From Acidobacterium sp. (lineage in GTDB: Bacteria; Acidobacteriota; Vicinamibacteria; Vicinamibacterales; UBA2999), in NCBI GenBank assembly GCA_002737365.1, contig NSIL01000018.1:1-51798 (forward strand): a DNA stretch of 51,798 bases. Reading direction: 5' to 3'. Both the position numbers and the translations under genes were made by a program. The notes beneath the pieces were generated by a model that was given only the letters and a program-made list of their open reading frames with translations, had not been told where the DNA came from and did not search any database. This document shows, piece by piece, positions 36,310 to 45,041 of the stretch (within the stretch, counting starts at the first letter, position 1; the number at the start of each line of letters is the position of its first letter).

Positions 36310-38571
36310 ATGAACCGACAGGCTTGCTTTGTCCTTGCCGGCCTGGTGTCGGTCTTGCTCGTCTCGCCCACACCGGCTCTCTCTCAGACGACCGCACCCG
36401 CCGCTGCGCAGCCTGTTGCGACCACCACCCGGGGCAGCGTCACGGATCTTTCCGGCGGCATCATTCCCGACGCCGAAGTGGTCGCCACCACCGCAGACGG
36501 ACGCAAGGTCACCGTGCGCAGCGATGCGGGCGGCAACTTCAACGCCGGTGCGCTGGCGGCCACGGTGCGTGTGACCTCGGAGGGCTTCGAGCCGGCTGAG
36601 GTGAAGGTCAGCGGCTCCGAACCGGTCTATGTCGTCCTACGACCCCTGAACTTCGCCGACACGGTCGTGGTCACCGCGACTCGCGGCGCCGAACGCCTGC
36701 CGAGTGCGGCCAGTGCCACCGTCATTACCTCGGCCGAGTTGAATAACATGGCCGCCGGCGCCTTAGACGATGCACTGCGAGCGACGCCGGGGTTCACGCT
36801 GTTCCGTCGCAGTTCGTCGCGCGTCGCCAATCCCACGACGCAGGGCGTCACGCTGCGTGGCGTCTCGGGCTCGGGCGCCAGCCGGACGTTGGTCCTGGCC
36901 GACGGGGTGCCGCTGAACGATCCGTTCGGCAGTTGGGTGTATTGGAACCGCGTGCCGCAGGCCGCCGTAGATCGCGTCGAAGTGGTGCGCGGCGCCACCG
37001 GCGATCTCTACGGCGCCGGCGCCCTGGGCGGCGTGATCCAGGTGCTGACCGTGCAGCCGACCCGCTCGCGCGCGCGGGCCACCTTCGAGGGCGGGTCGCA
37101 CGACACGTTTCGTGGTTCGTTGTTCGGCGCAGCCGAGCGCGACGGCTGGTCGGCCACCGGCGCCTACGAAGGTGTCCGCACGGACGGTGCTTTCCTGGTT
37201 GCGCCCGAGTCGCGCGGCGCCGTCGACACCAAGGCCGAAAGCGACTACCAGACGGGTTTTGCGAGCGCGGGACGCCGTCGTGACAGCTGGCACGTGACGC
37301 TGCGCGGCTCGGCCTACACAGAAGAGCGTGGCAACGGCACGCCGGTGCAGGTGAACTCGACCGATTGGCAGCAGTTCTCGGCCGAGGGCGGCGGGCTGAT
37401 TGGCGGCGGCGTCTTGCAACTGCAGGCGGTGGGGAGCAGTCAGGATTACTACCAGACCTTTTCGTTCGTGCCCGCCTCGCGTGCGACCGAGCGCCTGACC
37501 TTCGAGCAGTTCATCGATACCTCGCACGCCATGGTTAACGGCCAGTGGACGCGCCCGTTCGGCCGCGTCACCATGATCGTCGGCGGCGACTACCGGCGCA
37601 CCGAGTCGGCGCAGGACGAGTTTCGCTATGTGCTCGTCACGGGCGTCAACACCAAGGGCGGCCCCTTCATTTCTGGCGGCACCGAAACAGTAGGCGCTGT
37701 TTATGCCCGCGCCAACATCGCCGCCAGCGACTCGCTGACGTTCGAAGTCGGCGCCCGTGGCGACCTGTGGAACTCGACGCCGATCAATCCAGCTGATCCG
37801 GTCAAGGACGTCAACTTCATCAGTCCGCGCGGCGCCGTGGCGTGGCGGAGCGGCCGCTTTCAGGTGCAGGCCGCGGCGTATCACGCCAATCGCACGCCCA
37901 GCCTGAACGAGTTGTATCGGCGCTTCGCGGCCGGCACGGCCATCACCAACGCCAACCCACTGCTTGCGCCCGAGACGCTGACCGGTGTCGAAGGTGGCGT
38001 GCTGACGCAGTTCGCGCGCGCGTCGTTTCGCGCCACGGCCTTCTTCAACCACCTCGATGGTGCGATTGCCAACGTCACGCTGTCGCAGACGCCGACGGCG
38101 ACCGTTCGCCAGCGCCAGAACTCCGACAGCATTCGCGCCACTGGCGTCGAGATGGAATTCGATAGCCGGTGGTCGAACGCCTTCAGCTTCAACGCGCAGA
38201 TGGTGCTGACCTCGAGCCACTTCCGCGGGTCGGTCGCCACGCCGGTGCTCGAGGGCAACACCGTGCCGCAGGTGCCGACGGTGCAGGGTGGTTTCGGTGT
38301 GACCTGGGCCGAGCCGCGCTGGTTCACCGCGGCCACGCAGGTGCGCTTCAGCGGTGAGTCGTTCGATGACGACCTGAATACCGAGTCGTTCATCCTGCGC
38401 CCGTACGCCGTGTGGGACGTCAGTGCGAATCGCGCGATCACGCGCGGCTTGAACGCGTTTGTCGCGGTCGAGAACATCCTCGACACGGAATACGACACGG
38501 CCCGGACGCCGCTGCGCCAGATTGGCTGGCCGCGGACGGTCCGCGTCGGCGCGAGGGTCAGCTGGCAATAA
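36310..38571 (+). CDS. TonB-dependent outer-membrane receptor with N-terminal carboxypeptidase-like domain
   Basis: The product has 753 residues from ATG 36310 with signal peptide MNRQACFVLAGLVSVLLVS. Residues 40-110 form a CarboxypepD-reg-like domain (TRGSVTDLSGGIIPDAEVV). The plug domain follows (DTVVVTATRGAERLPSAAS, TTQGVTLRGVSGSGASRTLV, DRVEVVRGATGDLYGAGALG). The barrel ends LDTEYDTARTPLRQIGWPR and a terminal W-Q. BtuB/CirA-like small barrels fit the length. The substrate (cobalamin, siderophore or other) cannot be inferred because no cognate periplasmic gene is adjacent. Confidence 0.94.
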   Translation: MNRQACFVLAGLVSVLLVSPTPALSQTTAPAAAQPVATTTRGSVTDLSGGIIPDAEVVATTADGRKVTVRSDAGGNFNAGALAATVRVTSEGFEPAEVKVSGSEPVYVVLRPLNFADTVVVTATRGAERLPSAASATVITSAELNNMAAGALDDALRATPGFTLFRRSSSRVANPTTQGVTLRGVSGSGASRTLVLADGVPLNDPFGSWVYWNRVPQAAVDRVEVVRGATGDLYGAGALGGVIQVLTVQPTRSRARATFEGGSHDTFRGSLFGAAERDGWSATGAYEGVRTDGAFLVAPESRGAVDTKAESDYQTGFASAGRRRDSWHVTLRGSAYTEERGNGTPVQVNSTDWQQFSAEGGGLIGGGVLQLQAVGSSQDYYQTFSFVPASRATERLTFEQFIDTSHAMVNGQWTRPFGRVTMIVGGDYRRTESAQDEFRYVLVTGVNTKGGPFISGGTETVGAVYARANIAASDSLTFEVGARGDLWNSTPINPADPVKDVNFISPRGAVAWRSGRFQVQAAAYHANRTPSLNELYRRFAAGTAITNANPLLAPETLTGVEGGVLTQFARASFRATAFFNHLDGAIANVTLSQTPTATVRQRQNSDSIRATGVEMEFDSRWSNAFSFNAQMVLTSSHFRGSVATPVLEGNTVPQVPTVQGGFGVTWAEPRWFTAATQVRFSGESFDDDLNTESFILRPYAVWDVSANRAITRGLNAFVAVENILDTEYDTARTPLRQIGWPRTVRVGARVSWQ

Positions 38572-38586
38572 GGGCCGCAGAAGAAT

Positions 38587-38620
38587 ACAGCCGCCGATTA
38601 GACGCAGATTAGACACAGAT
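38587..38620 (+). repeat. Dispersed CGCNGATT repeat unit
   Basis: The block starts ACAGCCGCCGATTAGACGC and continues with AGATTAGACACAGAT. It matches the left end of the GxxExxY element at 1876 with the CGCAGATT/CGCCGATT units in swapped order. No GxxExxY gene is present here, so this is a solo copy. Confidence 0.6.
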
Positions 38621-38654
38621 ATTGAACCCAGGCCCAAGCCACTACAATAGTGGC

Positions 38655-39044
38655 GTGCCTGCCACCATCCTGTTCGACGGCGAGTGCGCGTTTTGCGAGG
38701 GCTCGGTCAAATTCATCGCCCAACGCGACGGCGGCTATTTCCGTTTTGGCGCCTCGCAGTCGCCGGAGGCCGCGGCCCTGCTGACCTCGTACGGAACCAA
38801 CCGCGCCGCGACCCGCAGCATCGTGTTGATTGAAGATGGCCAGGTCTACCTGCGGTCCACGGCGTCTCTGAAGATCGCCCAACGGCTGTCGGCGCCCTGG
38901 CGTTGGGTAGGTGTGCTGCTGTGGGTGCCGCGCCCGATTCGTGACGCCGCCTATGACGTGGTGGCGGCGATCAGAATCCGCCTGGCGGGTCCCGCCAATG
39001 CCTGTGAGGTCCCGCCGCCTGAAATTCGCGCGCGCCTGATTTAG
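38655..39044 (+). CDS. DCC-family thiol-disulfide oxidoreductase (DUF393)
   Basis: The product has 129 residues from GTG 38655; an upstream TTG would extend it into the repeat. The N-terminus is ATILFDGECAFCEGSV, the DGxCxxC thioredoxin-like redox motif that names the family. GGYFRFGASQSPEA and SIVLIEDGQVYLRSTASL follow, then a basic, partly hydrophobic tail. It probably handles a disulphide or membrane-associated thiol. Its TAG stop overlaps the GTG start of the next gene. Confidence 0.9.
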   Translation: MPATILFDGECAFCEGSVKFIAQRDGGYFRFGASQSPEAAALLTSYGTNRAATRSIVLIEDGQVYLRSTASLKIAQRLSAPWRWVGVLLWVPRPIRDAAYDVVAAIRIRLAGPANACEVPPPEIRARLI

Positions 39045-40084
39045 TGGCTACGATGGCGGCGAACATGTTGAATTGCTCGGCGCGCCTGCTTCTGTTTCTA
39101 CTGACCGCCTCGGTCGCCGCGTGCGCCACCGACAACCCGACGGCGCCGACGGCCGTGGCATCGACGCCGCTACCGCCCGTGATCGTCCGGTTACCGACCA
39201 CCGTACCCGGCGTGTTGGGTTTGCGAATGCCGATCGATGCCTCGGACGCGGCGACGACGGCGTTTGGGCTGGCGCCGTTTGGGTATCACGGCGCGGACCA
39301 CGCCGCGGATGGGCACCCCGGCTGGGACGTCGAGTACCGCATCGGCGGCATCGTCCGCTCCGCCGCTGCGGGTACTGTGCAAAGCGTGTTCGCGGATCCG
39401 TCAGTGCTCGGCCGCAGCACCGTGCAGATCGAGCACGTGGTGGGCACGCACTTCTATCGCACCGTCTACACCAACCTCGCGACGGTCAGTCCTGGAATCG
39501 CGGCGGACGCGACGGTGCTTGCAGGACAGTCGATCGGCGTCGCGGGTATTGTGTCGCAGACCGTCGGCACCACGCCGATCACCTATGCGATGACGCATTT
39601 TCAGTTGGATGATTTCGAGTACTACCGGAACGTTCCCAACCCGAATGCGGTCACGCCAGAGCCGTTCCTGACCCCGGAAGCGAGGTCGTTCTTTGAGCGC
39701 GTGTGGAGTGCGGCGGTGTCCAGCACCGAGCTGATCGAGCCGTACGCCTCGAACCCGCGCGACCTGCGCTTTCCGGCGTCGCGCACCTGGACGCGGGTGA
39801 GTGGGGATGGCCCGGCGGGCATCCGTTTCACGCGCAGCGACGCACGCAATCCGAACTACGAATACGCGGTGCTGGCCGAGTCGGGCACCGCGGTCGAGAC
39901 CGGCACCGTCACGCTGGCCCTGACCGCGCGACCGTTCCCGACGATTGACCTCGTCGCTGCCACCGGCCGCAGGCTGGGCACCTACGACATCGTCTCAAAC
40001 CAGATGCGGCTGTCGTTGGCGAACGCCGGGTCGAGCCGGCCTGTCGATCTGGGTGCGGCGAGTTACTACCGCACGCCTCAGTGA
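39044..40084 (+). CDS. Lipoprotein with peptidase M23-like domain
   Basis: The product has 346 residues if the coupled GTG at 39044 is used; ATG 39053 or 39065 are alternatives. The lipobox is LTASVAAC. The middle region GYHGADHAADGHPGWDVEYR, followed by AAAGTVQSVFADP and IEHVVGTHFYRTVYTNL, recalls LytM/M23 endopeptidases (H...D and a later histidine strand). Where M23 has HxH the sequence is MTHFQLDD, so catalysis is doubtful. The C-terminal half is beta-rich and unassigned. It would be anchored to a membrane from the periplasmic side. Confidence 0.78.
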   Translation: MATMAANMLNCSARLLLFLLTASVAACATDNPTAPTAVASTPLPPVIVRLPTTVPGVLGLRMPIDASDAATTAFGLAPFGYHGADHAADGHPGWDVEYRIGGIVRSAAAGTVQSVFADPSVLGRSTVQIEHVVGTHFYRTVYTNLATVSPGIAADATVLAGQSIGVAGIVSQTVGTTPITYAMTHFQLDDFEYYRNVPNPNAVTPEPFLTPEARSFFERVWSAAVSSTELIEPYASNPRDLRFPASRTWTRVSGDGPAGIRFTRSDARNPNYEYAVLAESGTAVETGTVTLALTARPFPTIDLVAATGRRLGTYDIVSNQMRLSLANAGSSRPVDLGAASYYRTPQ

Positions 40085-40098
40085 CAACACCGCATCTC

Positions 40099-40156
40099 CG
40101 TAGAGGCGGGACTTCAGTCCCGCCTGATTAGGCGCGTCTAAAGACGCGCCTCTACG
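40099..40156. repeat. Cloverleaf-like palindromic repeat between convergent genes
   Basis: The outer stem CGTAGAGGCG (40099-40108) pairs with CGCCTCTACG (40147-40156). Inside lie two perfect 9-bp hairpins: GGCGGGACT/AGTCCCGCC (40105-40124) and GGCGCGTCT/AGACGCGCC (40131-40150). The inner and outer stems share bases, so alternative folds compete. It lies between the lipoprotein stop and the amidase stop and may act as a two-way terminator. Confidence 0.75.
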
Positions 40157-40164
40157 CTCGACCC

Positions 40165-42087
40165 CTAAGGCATTTTGATCTGTGTCCTCGCAGCGCCCAG
40201 CGGCGACTGTCGCGTATAGAAATGGGCGTAGAGCCTCCCCGCGACCAGGTCCTCACGGTCTCTCCCTCGCATCGTCAGGGTGCCGGCGCCGGTGATCTGG
40301 TTCGGCGCCAGGATGTGCGCGATGATCGGCCCCGGCTGGTCGCCGTCGCTGCGCTGCAGCGTTAACGCGATGATGCGATCGGTGCCCATCGCGGCAGTGC
40401 GGGCGTCATAGCGAAGCGCACCAGTGGTGCGGTCGTAGCTGAACTTGACGGTGCCGCCTCCCGTGGTGACCTCGAAACCGACTGGGGCGGGCGCTAGGCC
40501 ATTGACCAGTGGCGGCGTGCTGAACGGCGCGCGCCGCGGCTTGATCGCCTGCTCCCAGCCATACGCATACTTCAACAGCGTCGCTTCCGTGAACGCGCCC
40601 CCGAGCAATTCCACGCCGATCGGCAGTCCATCGGTCGTGAAGCCGGCCGGCATGCTGATCGCGGGCAGCCCGGTGGTGGCACTCAACTGGCAGTTGCTCC
40701 CAGCCTGCGGGTCGCCAATGAGCACGGGCTTGCGCCGCATGGTTGGGTAGGCGAGTGCGTCGAGGCGCTGCTCTTCGAGCGTTGCCAGCACGGCGGCGCG
40801 CAGCGCGCGGCGCTTCACGAACGCCTGGCGGTAGTGTTCAGTCTCCTTCTTCTCGGGGGCGTTACGGAGCCTGAACGTGGCGTCGAGCTGCTCGTGATGC
40901 AGCCCCCGCTCGATGATCTCGCCGAGCGACTTCACCGGCGCATTCGGTTGCTTCGCCAGGTAGGCGGCGAGGTCGAACTTGAACTCGTCGCCGATCACGC
41001 TGCTGTCACGCAGCAGGTCGTCCAGGCCGGGGACCGTGACCTCGACGACCTCCGCGCCTTGCGCCTGCATCCCGTCGAGCGCCTTGCGAACTAGTCCGGC
41101 GACCTCATCGTCCTCAGGCGCCGTGCCGAACAGGGTCCGCACGACACCGATGCGCGCGCCCTTCAGTCCCTCGGCCGCCAGCGCATCGCGATAGCTCCTG
41201 GGAATGCGCCCGGCGCCCTCAGCGGTGATTGGGTCGGTCGGGTCGGGCCCGACCGTCGCGTCCAACATGATCGCGAGGTCCGTCACCGTTCGCGCCAGGG
41301 GGCCGGCAATGTCTTGCGTGGATGACAGCGGCATCACGCCGGTGCGGCTCGACAGGCCGTGCGTGCCGCGCAGGCCCACCAGGTTCTGGTTGGCCGCCGG
41401 AATTCTGATCGAGCCACAGGTGTCACTGCCCATGCCGGCGGCGGCGAAGCTGGCGCCGATCGCGGCGCCGGTGCCACCACTGGAGCCGCCGGGCACGCGC
41501 ATCAGGTCGTAGGGATTACGCGTCTGGTTGGTGAGCGACGAGACGGTGGTGATGCCCGCGGCGAGCTCGTGCATGGTGGTCTTGCCGAGAATCACCGCGC
41601 CGGCCTGCCGCAGCTTGTGCACTTGAAACGCATCGGCTGCGGGCTGTAGCGTCGTCAGGCCGAGACTGCCGCCCGAGGTGGGCATGTCGGCAGTGTCGTA
41701 GTTGTCCTTGATGAGCACCGGGATGCCATGCAGCGGTCCGCGCGCACCCTTCTCGACGCGCTCGCGATCCAGCGCGTCAGCTTCTTCGCGCGCGCGTGAG
41801 TTGAGGGTCACGAGGGCGTTCAGGCGAGGGCCCTCCTGGTCGTAGGCCTGAATGCGCGCCAGGTACGAATCAACGAGTCTGCGCGAGGTGACCTTGCCGG
41901 CAGTCATCGCGGCCTGCAGTTCCGTGATCGACTGCTCGTGGACGTCATAGAAACTGAGCAGCGGCGCCAGCTGCAACCAAGCTGGCGGGTTGCGCCGCCC
42001 CTCAGCTGTCAACGTCCACTGACCGACCAGGATCACCACCGTGGCGATGACGCCCAACGTTCGTCGAAAATTCGCGTCGAACTGCAT
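40165..42087 (-). CDS. Amidase signature-family enzyme with C-terminal CHRD-like domain
   Basis: The product has 640 residues from ATG 42087, with an N-terminal signal or anchor helix (LGVIATVVILVGQW). The amidase domain has the Ser-cisSer-Lys triad: GIPVLIKDNYD (Lys), PGGSSGGTGAAIGASF (cis-Ser) and SDTCGSIRIPAAN (nucleophile Ser). GLPAISMPAGFTTDGLPIG and GWEQAIKPRRAP follow. The last 110 residues (VKFSYDRTTGALRYDART, GPIIAHILAPNQITGAG, HFYTRQSPLGAARTQI) look like a CHRD domain. Extracytoplasmic hydrolysis of an amide is likely, with CHRD perhaps for binding. Confidence 0.93.
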   Translation of the reverse strand: MQFDANFRRTLGVIATVVILVGQWTLTAEGRRNPPAWLQLAPLLSFYDVHEQSITELQAAMTAGKVTSRRLVDSYLARIQAYDQEGPRLNALVTLNSRAREEADALDRERVEKGARGPLHGIPVLIKDNYDTADMPTSGGSLGLTTLQPAADAFQVHKLRQAGAVILGKTTMHELAAGITTVSSLTNQTRNPYDLMRVPGGSSGGTGAAIGASFAAAGMGSDTCGSIRIPAANQNLVGLRGTHGLSSRTGVMPLSSTQDIAGPLARTVTDLAIMLDATVGPDPTDPITAEGAGRIPRSYRDALAAEGLKGARIGVVRTLFGTAPEDDEVAGLVRKALDGMQAQGAEVVEVTVPGLDDLLRDSSVIGDEFKFDLAAYLAKQPNAPVKSLGEIIERGLHHEQLDATFRLRNAPEKKETEHYRQAFVKRRALRAAVLATLEEQRLDALAYPTMRRKPVLIGDPQAGSNCQLSATTGLPAISMPAGFTTDGLPIGVELLGGAFTEATLLKYAYGWEQAIKPRRAPFSTPPLVNGLAPAPVGFEVTTGGGTVKFSYDRTTGALRYDARTAAMGTDRIIALTLQRSDGDQPGPIIAHILAPNQITGAGTLTMRGRDREDLVAGRLYAHFYTRQSPLGAARTQIKMP

Positions 42088-42169
42088 GGCCCATTCTAGC
42101 TGGATGGCGGCGTTTCCCTTGACACCGTTGTCGCCGACTGTCAGCATCTCGGCTGGGAGGCTGCTAACT

Positions 42170-43030
42170 GTGCCGAGAGCCGTCAGAGAGTGTTCAATCG
42201 CATTCGTGACCGCCGTTGTTGTGGCCGCGGCGTTCTGGGCCGCGACGCCCGCCACCGGTCAAGCGGCGCGCCCCGCGCGCCTGGCCGACGGCAAACCCAA
42301 CCTGAACGGTATCTGGCAAGCCCTGAACACGGCGAACTACGACGTGCTGTCGCACAACGCCAAGGCGGCCATGGCGTTGCGTCCCGGCCCCGTCGTCCCA
42401 GTGCCGGCGGCTGCCGTCATTGCCTTCGGCGCGATTGGCGCCGTCCCGGGTGGCATCGGCGTCGTCGAAGGCGACGAGATCCCGTACTTGCCCGAGGCCG
42501 CCAAGAAGCAGAAGGCCAATCAGGAAGACTGGGTCAACCTGGATCCCGAAATCAAGTGCTACCTGCCCGGTGTGCCGCGCGCCAACTACCTGCCGCATCC
42601 GTTTCAGATTCTTCACAGCGACAAGGCGATCTTCTTCTCCTACGAATTCGCCGGCGCGGTGCGCAACATCTATCTGAAGGATCCGGGTGAAGCTCCGATC
42701 GATTCGTGGATGGGGCAGTCGGTTGGTAAGTGGGAAGGCGACACCCTGGTGGTGACCGTCACCGGCATGAACGACCAGACCTGGTTTGATCGCGCCGGCA
42801 ACCACCACTCGGAGCAGATGAAAGTGGTCGAGCGCTACACGCCGCAGGGACCCGACCATCTGTGGTACGAGGCGACGATTGAGGACCCGGCGACCTTCAG
42901 CCGGCCGTGGAAGATTCGCATGCCGCTCTATCGGCACATTAATCCCAACGCGCGCCTCAACCAGTTCAAGTGCGTCGAGTTCGTGGAAGAGTTGATGTAC
43001 GGCAAGTTCCGAAAGCAACCGGTTCAGTAG
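42170..43030 (+). CDS. Exported protein of the DGKPxLxGIW family
   Basis: The product has 286 residues from GTG 42170, which has GGGAGG 9 nt upstream; the longer frame runs antisense to the amidase start. The signal peptide is CSIAFVTAVVVAAAFWAATPATG. Landmarks are LADGKPNLNGIWQALN, CYLPGVPRANYLPHPFQI, MGQSVGKWEGDTLVVTVTG, ERYTPQGPDHLWYEATIEDP. It is a paralogue of the next gene by these shared motifs. Function is unknown. Confidence 0.85.
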   Translation: MPRAVRECSIAFVTAVVVAAAFWAATPATGQAARPARLADGKPNLNGIWQALNTANYDVLSHNAKAAMALRPGPVVPVPAAAVIAFGAIGAVPGGIGVVEGDEIPYLPEAAKKQKANQEDWVNLDPEIKCYLPGVPRANYLPHPFQILHSDKAIFFSYEFAGAVRNIYLKDPGEAPIDSWMGQSVGKWEGDTLVVTVTGMNDQTWFDRAGNHHSEQMKVVERYTPQGPDHLWYEATIEDPATFSRPWKIRMPLYRHINPNARLNQFKCVEFVEELMYGKFRKQPVQ

Positions 43031-43048
43031 TTCAGGGATCAGGGACCA

Positions 43049-44110
43049 ATGATGGAGACGACGTTCAACGGGCAGTCAGCGGGCATGAGGGTGATCGTGG
43101 GACTCGTGGCGGCCGCCGGCCTGGCGGCGATCGGTATCGCGCCGCTGTCGGCAGAGCAGGCGGCCAGGCCGTGGGCGATGCCGCGCACGGCGGACGGCAA
43201 GCCAGACCTTCAGGGGATCTGGACCAACGCCACCATCACGCCGCTCGAGCGTCCCCAGGGGACCAGCAATCTGGTGCTCAGCGCGGCGGAGGCCGCGGCG
43301 CTGGAGAAGACGACCGCCGATCGCGTCGAGCGCCTGAACCAGAAGAGCGATCCGAATCGCACCGCGCCGCCTCAGGGTGGCGATGGTTCCACTGGCGCTG
43401 CCGGCAACGTGGGCGGCTACAACAATTTCTGGTTGGACCCCGGCGAGCGCGTCGCCGTGGTCGACGGCCAGTTCCGCAGCTCGCTGATTATCGATCCGCC
43501 CGATGGCCGCATACCGGCGACGACTCCAGAGGCACGGGCGCGGACCCAGGCGCGCATGAAGTTGATGGCGGGCCGCGGCCAATACGATCATCCCGAATTC
43601 CGGCCGCTGGCCGAGCGCTGCCTCCTGTCGTTCGGACCGACCACGCCACTGATGCCGAATTATTTCTACAACAACAATCTGCAGATCGTGCAGACCGCTG
43701 ACCACGTGATGATCCTGATGGAAATGGTGCACGATGCGCGGGTGGTTCGCATTGGTGGCACGCACGTGGCCAAGCACATCCGGCCGTGGCTGGGCGACTC
43801 AATCGGACACTGGGAGGGGGACACGCTGGTCGTCGAAACGACTAATTTCCCATTGCAGCAGCCCTTCCGTGGCGCCGCCGAAAACCTCAAGGTCACCGAG
43901 CGTTTCCGCCGCGTCGATGCCACGACCATCAACTACCGCTTCACGGTGGACGACCCGACGACCTTTGCCCAGCCTTTTACCGGAGAGATTCCCTTTCGGG
44001 CCACGGACGAGTTAATCTATGAGTACGCGTGCCACGAAGGCAATTACGCCTTGTCGAACGTGCTGAGCGGCGCGCGCAACGAAGAGAAACGCTTGGGGAC
44101 CAAGAAATGA
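43049..44110 (+). CDS. Exported protein of the DGKPxLxGIW family, second copy
   Basis: The product has 353 residues. ATG 43049 is used; ATG 43085 would place the hydrophobic segment MRVIVGLVAAAGLAAIG at the extreme N-terminus. Motifs shared with the upstream gene are TADGKPDLQGIWTN, GDSIGHWEGDTLVVETTNF and RVDATTINYRFTVDDPTTF. A distinctive NNFWLDPGERVAVVDGQFRS and PNYFYNNNLQIVQ are present. Function is unknown. A GGGATCAGGGACC repeat sits just before the start. It overlaps the DUF6152 gene by 4 bp. Confidence 0.87.
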   Translation: MMETTFNGQSAGMRVIVGLVAAAGLAAIGIAPLSAEQAARPWAMPRTADGKPDLQGIWTNATITPLERPQGTSNLVLSAAEAAALEKTTADRVERLNQKSDPNRTAPPQGGDGSTGAAGNVGGYNNFWLDPGERVAVVDGQFRSSLIIDPPDGRIPATTPEARARTQARMKLMAGRGQYDHPEFRPLAERCLLSFGPTTPLMPNYFYNNNLQIVQTADHVMILMEMVHDARVVRIGGTHVAKHIRPWLGDSIGHWEGDTLVVETTNFPLQQPFRGAAENLKVTERFRRVDATTINYRFTVDDPTTFAQPFTGEIPFRATDELIYEYACHEGNYALSNVLSGARNEEKRLGTKK

Positions 44111-44565
44111 CAACGCGATCAACGTTAAGTGTCCTGTTGCTCGGCGCGGGCCTCGTGCTCGCCGGCCGGACTGTCGTGGCCCATCATGCCTTTGGCGCTG
44201 AATTCGATCCGAATGCACCCATTCGCCTGCAGGGCAAGGTCGTCCGGCTCGAGTGGGTGAATCCGCACACCTGGATCCACGTCGAGGCCGTCAAGGACGG
44301 CAAGCCGGAAGTCTGGATGATCGAAGGTGGCACGCCGAACACGCTGCTGCGCCGTGGTGTGACCCGCGAAACCGTCAAGATTGGCACCGAGGTGGTGGTC
44401 GACGGCTACCAGACCAAGGACCACTCGCTGAAGCGCGCCAACGGCCGCGACATCACCTTCACCGACGGCCGCAAGCTGTTCATGGGGTCGTCGGGCACCG
44501 GCGCACCCAAGGACGGCCGCGACGCGACCGAGACCCCGGCGCCGAAAAAGCCGGGTGGCCGCTAG
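44107..44565 (+). CDS. DUF6152-like exported protein
   Basis: The product has 152 residues. It has a signal peptide (MTTRSTLSVLLLGAGLVLAG) and a family core: VVAHHAFGAEFDPNAPIRLQ, GKVVRLEWVNPHTWIHVEA and WMIEGGTPNTLLRRGVTRET. It looks like a small beta-barrel (OB-like) fold; the two His after the signal peptide could bind metal. Its stop overlaps the stop of the convergent membrane gene by two bases. It follows the two DGKPxLxGIW genes as a unit. Confidence 0.87.
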   Translation: MTTRSTLSVLLLGAGLVLAGRTVVAHHAFGAEFDPNAPIRLQGKVVRLEWVNPHTWIHVEAVKDGKPEVWMIEGGTPNTLLRRGVTRETVKIGTEVVVDGYQTKDHSLKRANGRDITFTDGRKLFMGSSGTGAPKDGRDATETPAPKKPGGR

Positions 44566-45035
44566 GAAAACCCGATCCACCGGCCGGCGACGGCCACGGT
44601 GACCCAGAGCGCGATTGACAGCGCGCCGACCAGTTGCTGGCGGCGCGCTGTGCCACGTACGGGATCCGCCAGTGCGACGCGCGCGCGCACCGTGAAGGCG
44701 AAGGCAAGGGCGATCGGCAGCGTGGTGATTTTGATCCAGAACGCAGTGCTGTAGTACAGCTTGATCGGCTCCGACAAGAACAGCGGAATGCCGGTGACGA
44801 CCATGATCGCCAGGCCCGTCAGCATCCAGCGCCGCGCATCGAGCGCCAGTTCCGACACCGCGCGGTCCTTCAGCCCCAGTCCGAGCAGCCGGAGATCGAC
44901 CAGCAGGACCGAGCCGCCAAGCAGCGCCAGCCCCAGCAGGTGCACCGACTCGATGACCGGAAACAGCCAGTTCGAGCCGATCACGAACTGGCCCAGCCAC
45001 AGCGTTTCGCACCACTCAAAAAATGGGAGAAGCAT
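44562..45035 (-). CDS. DUF6644-like four-helix membrane protein
   Basis: The product has 157 residues with four membrane helices. It starts FFEWCETLWLGQFVIGSNWLF; VIESVHLLGLALLGGSVLLVDLRLLGLGL and ARRWMLTGLAIMVVTGIPLF follow. The conserved helix-2 His and Arg pattern recalls small b-type haem-binding membrane proteins, but haem binding is only a guess. It is the second of two paralogues downstream of a haem lipoprotein gene. Confidence 0.83.
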   Translation of the reverse strand: MLLPFFEWCETLWLGQFVIGSNWLFPVIESVHLLGLALLGGSVLLVDLRLLGLGLKDRAVSELALDARRWMLTGLAIMVVTGIPLFLSEPIKLYYSTAFWIKITTLPIALAFAFTVRARVALADPVRGTARRQQLVGALSIALWVTVAVAGRWIGFS

Positions 45036-45041
45036 GCGGTC

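Noticed and set aside
36763-38637. 624-codon minus-strand frame opposite the TonB receptor
   Set aside because: Shadow of a strongly conserved plus-strand gene; no signal peptide or domain.
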